From Furcasterigmium furcatum (lineage: Eukaryota > Ascomycota > Sordariomycetes > Glomerellales > Plectosphaerellaceae), in contig BCIA01000001.1 in the NCBI GenBank assembly GCA_001599815.1, positions 4,530,934 to 4,594,933 on the forward strand: a stretch of DNA of 64,000 bases. The letters run 5' to 3'. Made by a program: the position numbers and the translations under genes. The notes under the pieces are model-generated. The model was not told the DNA's origin and ran no database searches. It saw only the letters and a list, made by a program, of their open reading frames with translations. Shown here piece after piece: positions 23,202 through 34,935 of this stretch (within the stretch, counting starts at the first letter, position 1; every line of letters begins with the position of its first letter).

Positions 23202-24724
23202 CTTGTTAAGCGGAGGGTGTTCTTGGTGATCGAGACAAGAATGGGCCAGAAGCGGAACAAGAGGAGGCTATACGTGAAGAGAAGGAGAACTCGGGGGCCA
23301 GATGTTAAATGTGACCGCCTCGATTTCTGCTAGAAATCACAGGTTGTGTTGAAAGTGAAGAGATAAGGGCAAAGTCTCGAGGGGAGGAGGCTTGAACCTA
23401 CACCACCAGACAGGAGGGGATGCCGTCCTATTTGTGCCCGCGAGAAAACACCGAGACTGGCCGACGCGGGGCGTGGGTCTCGTGCCCCAGAACCCCTTCG
23501 GACCAGAGAAGAGGAACTAAAGACCGAAGCCTCGTTGATGATGCGACCCAACGTCGGGGGGAACGGAGACATCCCCCCTTTCCCAGCCCTTCTCCATGCG
23601 GGGGGGAACGCCATAACGTGGGATCTCCGCGAACATCACCGTGCTTGGACAACTTAAAATCACTGGCGAGACAGCGTTGCGAGAAAATAAGCCGTGTTGC
23701 TGGCATGTTGCCGGGCCTCATCATCGTCGTGATGGCACTAAGTGGCGTGTTGAAGTTTTGAAGGGGTAATTTTGTGGGTTTCTTGACATACTTTTTAAAT
23801 GCGGGTAGCACGCCGGGCTGGCCGGGGCGTTGACGGAGGATTCGGAGGGGCTCGAGGGGCGGAGACTGGCCGACGAGAGCCCCGGACTGCTCGAGTCAGT
23901 CGAGAGCGGTGATAATGCCTCAACGGGACCCCGAGATGAGGCCCGTCGAAGATGAACGTCTTACAAGACCATGGGATGATGTTTCTCAGAGTCGATAAAT
24001 TCCCCCGGGAACCAGATCCTCAGCCGGCGCCAAGCATTGAGGCTCTTCCGACGCCAGATCGAAGCCAAGATGGGTGTGGCCGACTTTGGCTCACTTGGCT
24101 TGACAGATCAGGGGAATAGGGGGCTTCCCATAGGCTGACCATCCGCCCGCCCCCAGCTAGTCCCCCCGAGTGCCGTCTTCCGGCCTGTACGTAATTAGCG
24201 CCCCCTAGGTGCCGAGCCCTCCCGGCCATGGAAAGATTTTGTCGAGCTTGACCGAGATTGTCGTGTTAGAAGGGTTCTAGAAGATCCAAGTGCCGTGCCA
24301 GGCGACCGCACTAGCCGGCTGTCCAGGGATTCCTGGCCAAAATGGGATGCCGGCCGTCGGAGATTCTGCTTACACCTGTTGCACCACGGAGGTGCATGTC
24401 CGTTGTTTGTTGGGGGTGGCTGAAGCCATGTCGTCGTTGATACCTCTCTGCTGGTACGACTCGAGTGATGGGAATCCTTGCCCAATGACTGGCCTGGAAC
24501 AATCGGAGATCACTACACGAGTCGAGGGAAGAGGACTAGCGAGGAACATCGTCCATGTTATCTAACTGCCAGGAGTATAGACTGCTCCTTGTGATGACAT
24601 GATGATCCTTGGGCGATACGTATGCTTCCTGTCTTGTCCCGCTCCTTTTGACAAACACGGCCCAAGACCATGGCTACCTCACGACACTCCACATCCACGG
24701 CCTGATCCCCTCTTATGAAACCCT
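23202..24724. other. 1.5-kb intergenic region
   Basis: Promoter of the transporter gene starting at 23201 and the 3' side of the cysteine-rich peptide gene. No gene, repeat or RNA signal is supported. Confidence 0.55.
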
Positions 24725-24940
24725 TTAGCACCTGGTGCGGCTGCAGACATTGCCGCAGCACAGGCGCCACCCGCCGACACAGCTGAAGCACTGCCAGATC
24801 TGGCGGGAGACGAGCTCATTGACAGCCTCGGCGTCCTGGGCGATGGCGCGGGCCTCGATGGCCTGGACCTCGTTGACGTCGGTCGGGGCGGCAAGGGCAA
24901 GGGCGGCGAAGGCGCCAAGGGCGATAACGGAGAACTTCAT
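24725..24940 (-). CDS. 71-residue secreted cysteine-rich peptide precursor
   Basis: Single coding exon. Residues 1-18 (MKFSVIALGAFAALALAA) are a clear signal peptide. An acidic pro-region of about 28 residues follows, ending NELVSR. The remaining 25 residues start QIWQCF and contain six cysteines spaced C-x2-C-x6-CC-x3-C-x4-C. This prepropeptide layout, with Arg just before the cysteine-rich core, suggests protease maturation to a small disulfide-knotted peptide. A 71-base intron in the 5' leader (25035-24965, GTGAGT donor, CTGAC branch, CAG acceptor) supports a real transcript. Similar peptides act as effectors, antimicrobials or signals; no specific family was recognised. Confidence 0.7.
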   Translation of the reverse strand: MKFSVIALGAFAALALAAPTDVNEVQAIEARAIAQDAEAVNELVSRQIWQCFSCVGGWRLCCGNVCSRTRC

Positions 24941-27263
24941 GATGAGTGGTGTTGAGTTGATGGGCTGTTGTGCCTTTTTGTCAGCCCAGCCGGTCTCGAT
25001 GGTAGACAGCCTTTGGCTCTTTGGGGAGGACTCACCAGAATTTTTTGAGAGCTTGTTTCAGAGGATGATGTTGATGATGGAGCTTCAAACCATCTGGATT
25101 CGACGAGCACTCATTCCTCAACTTATACTTCCCGTTCATGCACACTCGCCTCTCCTCTGCTTCTTTTCTGATCTCCCAGACGGAGCAGCAGGATCCGTTG
25201 TCCGTCTGATCCCGGAGTTGAACCCCGCTATGCATCGGCGCAAAACAGTCAAAAACGGACTCGTTTACATAGTGCTCGATATTCAACGCGGCGCAATTTG
25301 TGTGACGTTGTAGATAATAGATTACACAGACAGGCTACTGAGAGTGGTGTGTTGAGAACATCAGTGTCAACGAGCTGCCAAGCAGTCGCTTCAGGGAAAG
25401 GAGGCCGTCGGGCCGTGCAAGATGAGGGGATCTTCTCTCCCGAAAAGGACAGTCCTCGGTCTTCTGGAGTTAGTTTGCTTGATTGGTGGCCGGCATAATC
25501 AAGAAACAACTCCTGCATGATGTGCGGGCTTCGTGCATGTAGGCTTTGCCCAGGCCAGGTCCTCAACGAAGTCCTGCCTTCGCATACTACCGTAGATCCT
25601 CGGAGTAGGTCAGTCTGAATTTGTCCACCAATCTTCTAGATACCAAATTAGTGTAATTTGGAAATCTGACTTGGCAGGATTATTCCTTACTTAGACCTGA
25701 AGAAACACACGCGCGGGAGGACGGAACTCAGCCTCAAGTTTCAACTCCCAAGTATTACGCCATGATTGTTCGTGTTCGCAACATGGAGGGTGGCTGGGTC
25801 GACAAGACCAGAGTCTGGACAGGGCGGAAGGTTACATTTTGCATTTGGCCTTGGCTAGACAATTTAATGAAAAAGACGTGTAGTGGTGAGACGCATTTTC
25901 CGGAGCGAACATCCGACTGCTTGCTGCTAATTGCTCGAATCTTATGCTATTCTGGACCACTGCATACCCATAAGCGGCCTTTTTACCAAGAGGTTTCTCG
26001 GTGTAATAGGAGAGGTTATTCCGTACTATTGGGTCTGCGATTGGTTTACAGATCTGAACCGAGCCTCGTGCAGCAAAGGGTGACATTCGCTACCACAGAA
26101 GCTGCAGGGACACTGCCCCTCGGTCCCGACGGCAACCTTTCGCATCCAAAATGCGGGCATCTTGCTTGAAGAAGGTTCCAATGCATTACTATGTAGTATT
26201 CAATTGGACGGGATACAACTTGCCGTGCATGTATGGTGTCGACTGTCGACGCCCGAGTGTATTGCTGATCTTGGGGCTGCACTCTGCTCTTGATCTACTC
26301 ACCTGGCGCGAGCAAAAGCTCTGGGCGATCTTCTCTCGAAGCAAGGCGGGGAACCTCACATGACCTGATTGAGATTGCCACGAAGGCAGAATCACAGTTC
26401 GAGGCTTCTCGAATCTGGACGCTACCTCGGGTGTTGCTTCGGTTCCGAGTTGTAATCTCTTCCATGTTCACTACTTCTTAATCTTCACCCCTTACACTTG
26501 CAGCTGCTTGGTCTAGCTGCTTGATTCCAAACGATACTTACTGTCGAAGCTACACAGCTCAGCCTTGACAAGTCGAATGAGACATGATCGATTCCAGCAA
26601 GAAAGTCAACAGGTTTCTTTGTGAGTGTTCTCAGGTCAGTGAGGCTGGGTAAGTGCCCCCAAGCAGGGATATTTGATTGGTGAGTGTTGCTGCTAAGGAG
26701 CAGACGACACAGGCAATCTGGGATTCCTTGATTTGCATGTTACCAGCGCAGATCTCACACGACGCCGATTGATTACATTTTTATCAACCACCGTACTGTA
26801 TTGTCCGGCCCTTTGTACCATGAAAACGTTTAGTGCACCTTGCTGTCGTGACGTCCTCTGGCTGATGACCGTCCGTCAAGGCCTCATGTTCTTTCATGCC
26901 AAAGTTGTCGTAATTCAACCCCCATGTTTTACTCACAAAGCATGGGCTCACAAGCATAATGACAAGGGCGAAAGCCTCTGGGGAGCAGTCAATGCCACTG
27001 GAAGAGCTGGGACAGTGTTGCTCAACCCAACCCCCTGCCATCGTGTCGGTCCAGAGAGACCACCTCTGCAGCAAACAGAATAAAACACAACCAGACTGTT
27101 CCCATGGGGTGGCTATAAGTTGACCAAAGATCGGCCCGTGGAGGGTCATGCTCATCATCTCTCACAACTTGTCCTCATACCCGCACCTGTCTGCAGCACA
27201 GACTCCCATTGCATCCATCTTGAGAAACGACACATCGAGAAACTCTCCCAACCGGACCTCGAG
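24941..27263. other. 2.3-kb AT-richer intergenic region
   Basis: It contains the leader and 5' intron (24965-25035) of the cysteine-rich peptide gene and then about 2 kb of AT-richer sequence without supported genes. A 135-codon plus-strand frame at 25762 lacks coding character. The sequence is not obviously repeat-derived. Confidence 0.5.
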
Positions 27264-27801
27264 ATGTGTTTCAAGATCGAGAAGGTCGGCATCACTTGCC
27301 CCAACGCGAAAGACAACTTGTGCGTCAGCCCGCACAACCACCCGGAGAAGCTGGTCGTCGGCTGGTTCGATGTCACTGACCACCAGATCTACGCCCCCTG
27401 CAAGCTTGCTCTCACCTCCGGGCATGAGATCGACCGTCAGTATCTGGCCGCCCTGGGCATCCGTGTCGTGAAGTCACCCAAGTCACCCATGGTCGCCGAT
27501 GGTGAGTTCGTCTTCGACATGTACCGATGCTTCTATCGCAAGGGCCTTGAGAGCCACGGGAAGAAGAACATCGAGTCCCGCGCCATCCAGACGCGCAACG
27601 TCCGTGCCGAGAAGCTTAACGAGCTCTTCCCCGGAATGAACCCGGACTATGCTCTCTGCGCTTATTGCCGCAGGGCTCAGACGCTGCTCATCCAGGGCCC
27701 GAAGATCGTGTCGGGCTTTGAACAGTAAGTCGGAGTCGTCACACGAGATTCACAACGTACTAACGAGAAGGAAGCGAAATATTCGCAGAATACCTGAATA
27801 G
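27264..27801 (+). CDS. Small cysteine-containing protein of unknown function
   Basis: The open frame starts at ATG 27264 (MCFKIEKVGITC). It ends within a GTAAGT donor at 27725, so a second short exon is expected. A perfect TACTAAC branch point lies at 27758-27764. Two acceptors follow, after 27770 (AAG) and after 27788 (CAG). Both keep the frame and end at the same TAG (27801), giving 163 or 157 residues. The protein has several cysteines and histidines (GITCPNAKDNLCV, then PHNHPEK, then CAYCRRAQ), possibly metal-binding, and a basic middle. No signal peptide. Upstream in-frame sequence lacks an ATG and is leader. Family not recognised. Confidence 0.65.
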
Positions 27802-27953
27802 ATACCGTGCTGCCATGGTTTTGGCTTTTGCTACCTAAATATGACCCATTTCCCTTCATAAGACCCTGCTGTGATGAAGTACAATATCACAAATCCCATC
27901 ATGATACCCTATTCATTCCCACGATATACATTTCCGAATTCCAATCGCCCATC

Positions 27954-30365
27954 CTAAACCTGGACGGCCTGCTCGCCCGACGGCAGCGCCACGACATACT
28001 CGAGGGCCAGCTTGGTGGCCTTGCCCGGGTTGACGACGGCGTCCCAGGACACCTCGCCGTTCTTCTTGAGGACGGCGGTGGCCTTGCCCCAGTCCTTGTC
28101 GCCGCTGCCGGTGCCGACGCCGCGGTCCGCGCCCGCGAGGCCCTTGGGGAACAGGAGCTCGACCTTGAGGCGCTCGTCCTCGGACACGGGGACCTGGTCG
28201 AGCACGACCACGTTGATGGGCTTCCCGCCGGCGGAGCGGGTGTTGGTGATGGTGACGATGCGGGTGAAGACGCTGCTCTCCTCCTTGGAGAAGACGCCGG
28301 CCGTGGAGCGGCGCACCTCGGGCTTGGGGTACGCGACCTTGACGGCGGGGTCGATGCCGAGCGACAGTGAGAAGCTGTCGCCGACGCTGCACCGGGGGAT
28401 GGTGGTCTGGCCGAGGAAAGTGCCGTCCAGCGTGAGGCCGGCGCGGCCCTTGAGGATGGTGATGCGGCTGGTGTTCTTGAGGCGGGCCTTGAGGTAGGCG
28501 GCGGGCTTGTACTTTGCAACGACGGTGTGGCTGAAGTAGATGTTGGACAGGTTGATGCGGGCGACGCGCTGCTTGAACGGGGCGGAGCGCGGGACGAGGG
28601 ACTTCGTGCCGGGGATGTCGTACGTCGTGGTGAGGCCGGTCTCCTCCATGGCGGACTCCTGGAAATCGAGCTCGGGAACCTCTTCTTGCAGCGTGAACGT
28701 CTCGGCGAAGTCATCCTCGCCCGCCCCAGGGGCCCCAAACAGATCATCTCCGCCACGCTGCATCGATTGTAAGACGGGGCCTGAGCTCGCCATATCGAAT
28801 GCGTCGTCGTAGTTGGCAGCGCGCCGATAGGCCATGCCACCGAATGATGCGGAAGTAGTAGGAGCAGCAGCAGGAGCAGGAGGAGGAGGAGGGGCACCGG
28901 CCAAGGAGCTGCCGAACAAACCTCCTCCACCTGCGGGTCTGGAGACGGATGCATTGGCTCGGGCGTATTCCAACGCCTCCGCCTGGGGCACCGCGCGCGA
29001 GCGGGCCTTCTTCTGTGGCGCGCCGAACAGCTCGGCACGGGGCTTTTGCATGCCCTTCCCCTGGATGATCTGGTTGCGGTAGTTGTTCTGCTGCTGCAGC
29101 TCTTCTGAGCTCTTGAGGATGTTGTTGGACGAGCTGAGGCTGCTGGAGCCGCCGCCGCCGCTCTTCTTGACATCGTAGAGCTTCGGTCCCAGCTTGATCC
29201 TCCAGGCGGTCAGGGACGGGATCTTGTCTTCGAGCCCGGCAAAGGTGGTCTGGGAGGTGGACAGGATGACCTTGCAGTTGTTCCAAGACTCGGACGTGGT
29301 GTTGGTAATCTTGGCGTCGAAGCAGAGCGCTGCCTTGTCTGTGGTGGTTGAGAGCTGAACGTCGTAGCTCGGGGACCAGAAAGCAGATGCGGTGATGTAC
29401 GTCAGGACAAGATCGCATGTGAGAGTGTCTTCGTCGTGCTGGCGCGCCTTGTCGGGCACGTCGATGACGTCGGCAGCGCTGGCGATGGAGCTGCGGCGGG
29501 AGGTTGAGGGAGTGAGCGAGGTGGCGTCGAGGGTGATCCGGACCGAGTAGCAGGACTTGGGCCAGAACTTCTGGTGCTCCCTGCGGACGCGAGCCTTCTC
29601 TTCCCTGGCCTCCTCCTTGCGACGGCGCTCGAGCTCCTTGCGCTTGGCATCGGCCCTCTGCGTCTTCCTCTTCTCCGACTCGGCCTTGCGCTTCTCAGTG
29701 GCCTTGCGCCTGCGAAGACGCTCCAGATCTTCCCGGGCGCGGCGGAGGCTCTCGTTGATCTCGCGGAGCGCCTTCTGGCCAGCACTCCCCGTCGCAAAGG
29801 TCTTCTCGCGTTCTTGCTCGTAGATGGTGACGCTGTCCTTGATTTGGTTGGGGTCGCTGAGCTTGATGGTCTTGCCGTGGTGGTCCAAGATGGTCAGGCG
29901 AGCCTCTGCACTTCGGACGGTTTCTTGGGCTGTGACGCGCTCGTCATCCAGAGCCTGGATCTTGTCCTCGATTGCTTTGATGTCTGCATCCTCATCGTTG
30001 CCGTCGTCCTCATCATCTTCATCCTCTGCGTCAGAGTCCTCATCCGACTCGGGGTAGATCTCGTCAAAGATCTCGCGGTTGGGGAGCAACTCGACGGACA
30101 AGTCCGAGATGACAGCAGATCCGGTGCCCTCAACCTTGACGGAGTCTTCGTCGGCTGTGGGTGTGATGCCAGAGATGATAATTTCGTTGACGCCGGGCTG
30201 GGTGTCGTGTTAGTCGAAGTGGATGCCTCCTTGAGCGTGACTCGTACGTACCTTGAGCTGGACGTCCTTGATCTCCCTCGCCACCGAAGCGCGTGCGGGG
30301 AAGAGGGTGACAGAGCGGGTGCTGAGATCCCGGATCTTGAACTCCTGCTTGTAGACAACGTCCAT
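27954..30365 (-). CDS. DUF4139/DUF4140 (mucoidy inhibitor A-like) protein
   Basis: Two exons (30365-30252, 30197-27954) give 785 residues. The N-terminus (MDVVYKQEFKIRDLSTRSVTLFPARASVAREI) is the DUF4140 segment. Then come an acidic run (residues about 88-110), and a coiled coil rich in Arg/Lys/Glu. A DUF4139 domain begins near FWPKSCYSVRITLDATS and runs to the C-terminus. A low-complexity insert (Gly/Ser/Pro/Ala, about residues 370-480) interrupts it. Typical features are the LTYITASAFWSPSYDVQLS segment and a final VVLDQVPVSEDERLKVELL. The family is widespread in bacteria and fungi; its biochemical function is not established. No signal peptide or membrane segment is seen, so it is probably cytosolic. 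Confidence 0.9.
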
Positions 30366-31452
30366 GTTGGCGGGAGATGGGGGGAAGAAGTGAGCTGAGA
30401 CGGGATTTGGGCGGGAGATGAGGTGGCGTTTGTTGGCGTGGGCCCGCGAGTGTCCCTGACTGTTGTGTTCAACGAGATCGCACTTGGGCGATAGTGAGTG
30501 CGACAGCGACCAAGGTGAAACAATTCCGTCGGTGTGTTTGCGAGAACGAGATGGGGTACTCGATGAGTGGTTGGTGTTAAGGAAGAATGAAGTGAGTGAC
30601 AGCTACATACATCTGCACCAGCCGTCCTACTTATATCCCCAACGAAGCGATGCACATTTGTTGGAGGAGGCGTGGTTGCCTGTGCCGTTGAGGCCAATCA
30701 GCTTGGGGACGGTTGCTTGCCTAGCCGGTACAAGAAGCGCTTGGACAGGCGACAGGCCGCTTGGCAAGGCAGACCGTGATGGGATGTTCATCCGTGATGG
30801 CCGCTACGGGCTCTGGTCTGGAGGCCGCCAGCGCCTAAATATCATGAAAGTGACTCGAACCAAATTGCGAATCTCAACAGGCTGCGACGTGAAATATCTA
30901 GTCCCAAGCCTATCACGAATAGCCACAGTCTGGCGTCGTACTATCAGTCCTAGCATGATTGTCGGCCGACGGCTGAGCTGCGCAACTGGGATATTGGTGG
31001 TGGCTTGGCCGCTGCTAGCTTCAATCGGCCCCGCTGCGGCCGGTGCTCACGGCGTTGCGGGGCATTTTCGGAGCCGGTGGAGATCGGGACTTCGGGGCCC
31101 CTCCACCATCTTCTCCGTCCAACACCGCTTCCCTTCTTGTCTCAGCTACTCAGTCATACTATACTTGAAGCCCTTCCACGTGAGATTCAACCAAGGGCTG
31201 GAGGCTTTGCATACTGTGTCATTCTCATGCTCGACTTTTACAGAGTGACTTGCAGGTCTTGATTAACAAACACAGGAGTTTGTCTTCTTGACCCAGTCAC
31301 CCCATGAGTCCCTCCCCGCCTTCCGTGCTTTCAGCTGCCTTTAAGTATGCCTAGATTGACCTCTCGTTCTCTCAGTTCAGTCCAAATGCTGCATCAGAAG
31401 TTCAGGGACCCCGAACTAAAAGACCGATTGCATCAGGCAGAACCTGGCCACC
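30366..31452. other. 1.1-kb intergenic region between divergent genes
   Basis: It holds promoters for the DUF4139 gene (minus, 30365) and the gene at 31453 (plus). A long plus-strand frame at 30463-31248 has no ATG at its start and no coding character. Nothing else is seen. Confidence 0.55.
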
Positions 31453-32415
31453 ATGTTCCGTGGACGTCGTCATCCCGACGATTACGATGACGAGCTCGAA
31501 TTTGAATATGTCCACGACTACGACTACGACTCTGACGATGACTTTGAAATCCGGGGCGACATCAATGTCAACAACTTTGTCCATGTTGGTGATCAAATTC
31601 ATCAGCAACGCCGCATGCCAGACTTCCATCATGGTCACTACGACGGACGTGGACCCTCACCAGGCCCTGGCCCTGACCATGGCCGTCGACGGGGATACAG
31701 GGGCCGCCGCGGTCACTTCGACGATAACGTCAGACCGCACCGTCAACGCCCAGGCCATCACCGGATGACCACCGTCCGGCTCCCGGGAGGAGGCGGCTGC
31801 CACGTCATCCGGCGCAATATCGCGCGACACCTCCCGAGGGCGCACCTCTACACCCACGGCAACCTTCTCGACGTCGACCGGTGGATGAACGAGTATTCCG
31901 CAGTGTTCCCAGACGTCTTCATATATTGGAACTATCTCGCCGGAAACCTGACGTTCGCAATGGACGTGCTCTTCAGGACCTTCGACGACTTTGCCGAGGA
32001 AGACTTTCGACGCCTCTTCGACGTCCAACGGTACCGGCTTGACCGTGCAAGGGGGGCCTGGGACCCCATTTACCCCGATCTGCTGAATCAGATGCACGCG
32101 GTCAGCTGCATCTGCGACCAGGACGTGGGCCTGGGTTGTTCCGAGGCGCTGGGCTCCGCGGTGATGGAGATCGCGGTGGCCGTGCTCGAGTTCATGCCGT
32201 ACTTTGCGCGGCGCGAGCACTGGAAGATGCTCTTCGCGGGTGTCTGCAGGGTTTTGTCGGACAACTGCCCTCGACAGGAGCAGATGGTGGTGCGGGTGTG
32301 GGATTCTTTGCCAGACAGGCTCAGGCGCCAGCTGGGGGCGGAATTGGCGATGAGTCTTGAACCGGGCGCAAGAAGGACGAGGAGGGCTTTGGAGCGGGCG
32401 GGGGGTAGGATGTAG
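31453..32415 (+). CDS. Intronless protein of unknown function with Asp/His/Arg-rich N-terminus
   Basis: Single exon, 320 residues, ATG in a perfect context (gccaccATGt). Residues 1-40 are extremely acidic and Tyr-rich; residues about 55-105 are rich in His, Gly, Pro and Arg with RGRRG patches, suggestive of RNA or nucleic acid binding. From residue about 110 the sequence looks globular and helical, with many aromatic residues (FIYWNYLAGNLTFAMDVLFRTF) and a CSCICDQ-like cysteine patch (AVSCICDQDVGLGC). It ends in a basic helix. No family recognised. The plus strand is favoured because codon use and Kozak context agree; the minus-strand frames are shadows. Confidence 0.7.
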   Translation: MFRGRRHPDDYDDELEFEYVHDYDYDSDDDFEIRGDINVNNFVHVGDQIHQQRRMPDFHHGHYDGRGPSPGPGPDHGRRRGYRGRRGHFDDNVRPHRQRPGHHRMTTVRLPGGGGCHVIRRNIARHLPRAHLYTHGNLLDVDRWMNEYSAVFPDVFIYWNYLAGNLTFAMDVLFRTFDDFAEEDFRRLFDVQRYRLDRARGAWDPIYPDLLNQMHAVSCICDQDVGLGCSEALGSAVMEIAVAVLEFMPYFARREHWKMLFAGVCRVLSDNCPRQEQMVVRVWDSLPDRLRRQLGAELAMSLEPGARRTRRALERAGGRM

Positions 32416-33907
32416 ATATGTATTCATGAGAGTCTACGCGCGCCTTCAATTGACCGGTCTATTGGCCATTTGACCAGATCCAGCTTGATTTGAGAGATGT
32501 CGCAAGATACACGACGGAGTTTCCGGGTTCCAACTGGACACCACCAACAAGCGGCCGAGCCAACATCGGCTTGACTTTCCAGATCCATGAGAGTAATTCA
32601 TTCACCAGCTGGTATGTGCACTCATCGCGTCCTTCCCGTCTGCGTGAGATGCGGTCTCAGAATGTGCCCCCCAGTCTGCCGCAGGTGTTGAAGACGGGAC
32701 TTCCGATTCACATTGAACAGATCATGACGCGGGATGAGCTCAAACTCACCCTCCTCCAATTATGTCCTCAGATTAGGAGACAGATTCCTCACACGAATGG
32801 AAGCATCAAAGCCACAACGGAACCTCGCTGCCGCGAAGATAGACATGCCTGAGACACTTGACGTCAAAGTCCTTCTTCCTCCAGATCCCATCCATCTTCG
32901 TGACAAGCACAGAACGAGCTCAATTCCACGTTGAACTCACCCATGCATCACCCCAAATCTTGGCTTGGAAACACGGCGTCCTCTCCTGCACCGGTGCCCA
33001 AATCTGCCGATGGCGGTGGCGTCTGCGTGGGGGATGGCGCGGACGCATTCCGCAGCATCATGGTCCGACATCACTACACTTGAAGAGGAAGCTGGGACGC
33101 GGCCAGGACAGACACAAGAGGCTTGGGATGGGGCCAGTCGCACTCAGCAACCCCTCAGCGGTCGCACGTGCTGCTCAGCTTTGGAATAGCTCCAACGGTT
33201 CTTAGGGGGAGATCGCCGAGCCAAGCAAGCCACTATCTGCCGCTTGTCTCTAGCCTGATCGCGACAGGGTCCAAGTGCCGCTCAAGGCGTTGAAGCCACC
33301 ATGCAATGGCGAAGGGGACCTTCCTATACGGCAGTCCGCGGAGGTTATCAGATCATTCCGAGGTGCAACTGACTTGAAGTGCGACCATGAGTATCACTAG
33401 AGCGATCAAGACCTCAATTCCCGCTAAGACATTCGAACCAACTGGCGAGAAGCTCATCAGAAGCTCGCTTGAACTCCGGCCATGCTTGCGATGTGTCTTC
33501 GAATGAAGTCCTTCTCATGGGGTGGCATGCACGGGGGAAATGATTCGCCATCAAGAGTCGCCTTCTCACGAACAGTGCCAGTACTAAGAGCCACTAAACC
33601 AAGAAACATGCGACGCAACGCCTCGGAACTGTGCGAGAAGACGAGAGAGGATCGTCCAGGATCGACAAGCAGCTTGCCGCCGGGAGGATCGGGATCCGCC
33701 GAAGCTGAGAGCCCTTATGCACGACTTGCCAGCACAGCTCCTGTGGCAAGGCAGCCCGAGTGAGCTCAATGAGGAAGGTGAAGTTCTGCGCGATGGCTGT
33801 AATTCCATCGGGGGCTCTGGAGTATAAAAGGGCGCACTGACGCTGGCCGTGATTGTATGATCTCAGAGCCTCTGCACTCAGACACCAATCTGCCCTTCAC
33901 AGTCACC
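32416..33907. other. 1.5-kb intergenic region upstream of the lysozyme gene
   Basis: No coding region is supported. Its distal end holds the TATA box of the lysozyme gene at 33823-33829. Confidence 0.55.
33823..33829 (+). promoter_or_regulatory. TATA box of the lysozyme gene
   Basis: The sequence TATAAAA lies 79 bases upstream of the ATG at 33908, in the right orientation for a strongly inducible secreted-protein gene. Confidence 0.6.
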
Positions 33908-34571
33908 ATGGTCTCCTTCAAGAACCTCTTCCTCGCCGCCCTTGGCGCCACTGCCGTCCAGGCCCAGTGCACCGGCCCCGCCGTGAACGCTGCCACCATC
34001 AGCCTCATCACCGAATTCGAGGGCTGGCGTCCCGATATCTGTACGTGTCCCAAGCCCTACCTGCCATGCCGTACTGTTGCTGACGTTGCAGACCTTGACC
34101 CCGTTGGTCTGCCCACCGTTGGCTACGGCCACCTGTGCGCCAACAGGCAGTGCACCGATGTCCCGTACCCCATCCCCCTGTCTCGGGCCAACGGCGAGCG
34201 CCTGCTCCGCGATGATCTGAGGGTGAGTGAAGTCCATGTGCTGCGGCAGCTCGGGGGTGCTGACTCGACGTCCACAGACCTTCCAGAACTGCATCACTCT
34301 GCAGACTGCCTCTTCCGTCCGCCTCAACGCCAACCAGTACGGCGCCCTCGTCAGCTGGGCCTTCAACGTCGGCTGCGGCGCCACCCGCACCTCGACTCTC
34401 ATCAGCCGCCTGAACGCCGGCGGAAACCCCAACACCGTCGCTGCCGAGGAGCTGCCCAGGTGGAACAGGGCTGGTGGCCAGGTCCTGCCCGGACTCACTC
34501 GCCGCCGTGCCGCTGAGGTCGCCCTGCACCGCACCGCGACCAGCGTTGGCGCTCTTCCCGCTTGCTCTTAA
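33908..34571 (+). CDS. Secreted phage-type lysozyme (GH24)
   Basis: Three exons (33908-34040, 34092-34222, 34278-34571) give 185 residues. Signal peptide: residues 1-19 (MVSFKNLFLAALGATAVQA). The GH24 active site is intact: Glu38 in EFEGW, Asp47 in IYLDP, and Thr53 in PTVGYGH, corresponding to the Glu-Asp-Thr triad of T4 lysozyme. Later segments (NQYGALVSWAFNVGC and LPRWNRAGGQVLPGLTRRRAAE) are the usual C-terminal lobe. Several cysteines probably form disulfides. The enzyme hydrolyses bacterial peptidoglycan and would act outside the cell, in competition with or feeding on bacteria. The family is thought to have reached fungi from bacteria or phage; this copy has typical fungal introns. Confidence 0.93.
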
Positions 34572-34935
34572 ACGGCGACAAGTCCTTCATGTTGGGTTGG
34601 TGGCGGTCCGTAGACGGTACTGAGCCTTCAATGTGAATCATCGTCTCCAACATTCCAATGCCGCGCACCGGCTGTGACTCGGGAACGCTCGCCTAGATCC
34701 GAAGCCAGATGGCTGGCACTGAGACAAGTAAATTCCAGTGAGGCTCAAATTCCACGAGGAGGCGCACGCACTTCGCCTCCTCTCACTTGAAGCAAACGTC
34801 AAGTCTCGGCAGCAATGTATGCCAGTACCCGCAGGCCGCTTCCGTTCCTCTGAACGAGTATTAAGGAGCTCATTCTCACATCAATTCACTCACCTCGTGG
34901 TCCAAGAATTCTCCATCATTCCTCCACATCCCACT
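34572..34935. other. Spacer between lysozyme and LPMO genes
   Basis: Holds the lysozyme 3' region and LPMO promoter. No TATA box is obvious, although TATTAAGG lies near 34859. Nothing else is seen. Confidence 0.5.

Noticed and set aside
25624..25632. TCCACCAAT word
   Set aside because: Matches the galacturonate element but lies in an unrelated intergenic region; about two matches are expected by chance.
25762..26169. 135-codon plus-strand frame in an AT-richer gap
   Set aside because: No conserved-looking segments, no splice signals, no leader features; treated as chance.
30850..30880. GGTTCGAGTC on the minus strand, like a tRNA T-loop
   Set aside because: The flanking bases do not form a T stem and no acceptor, D or anticodon arms are seen.
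30463..31248. 261-codon plus-strand frame in the DUF4139 promoter
   Set aside because: No ATG at the beginning, no codon bias, no splice signals, and it overlaps the expected promoter.
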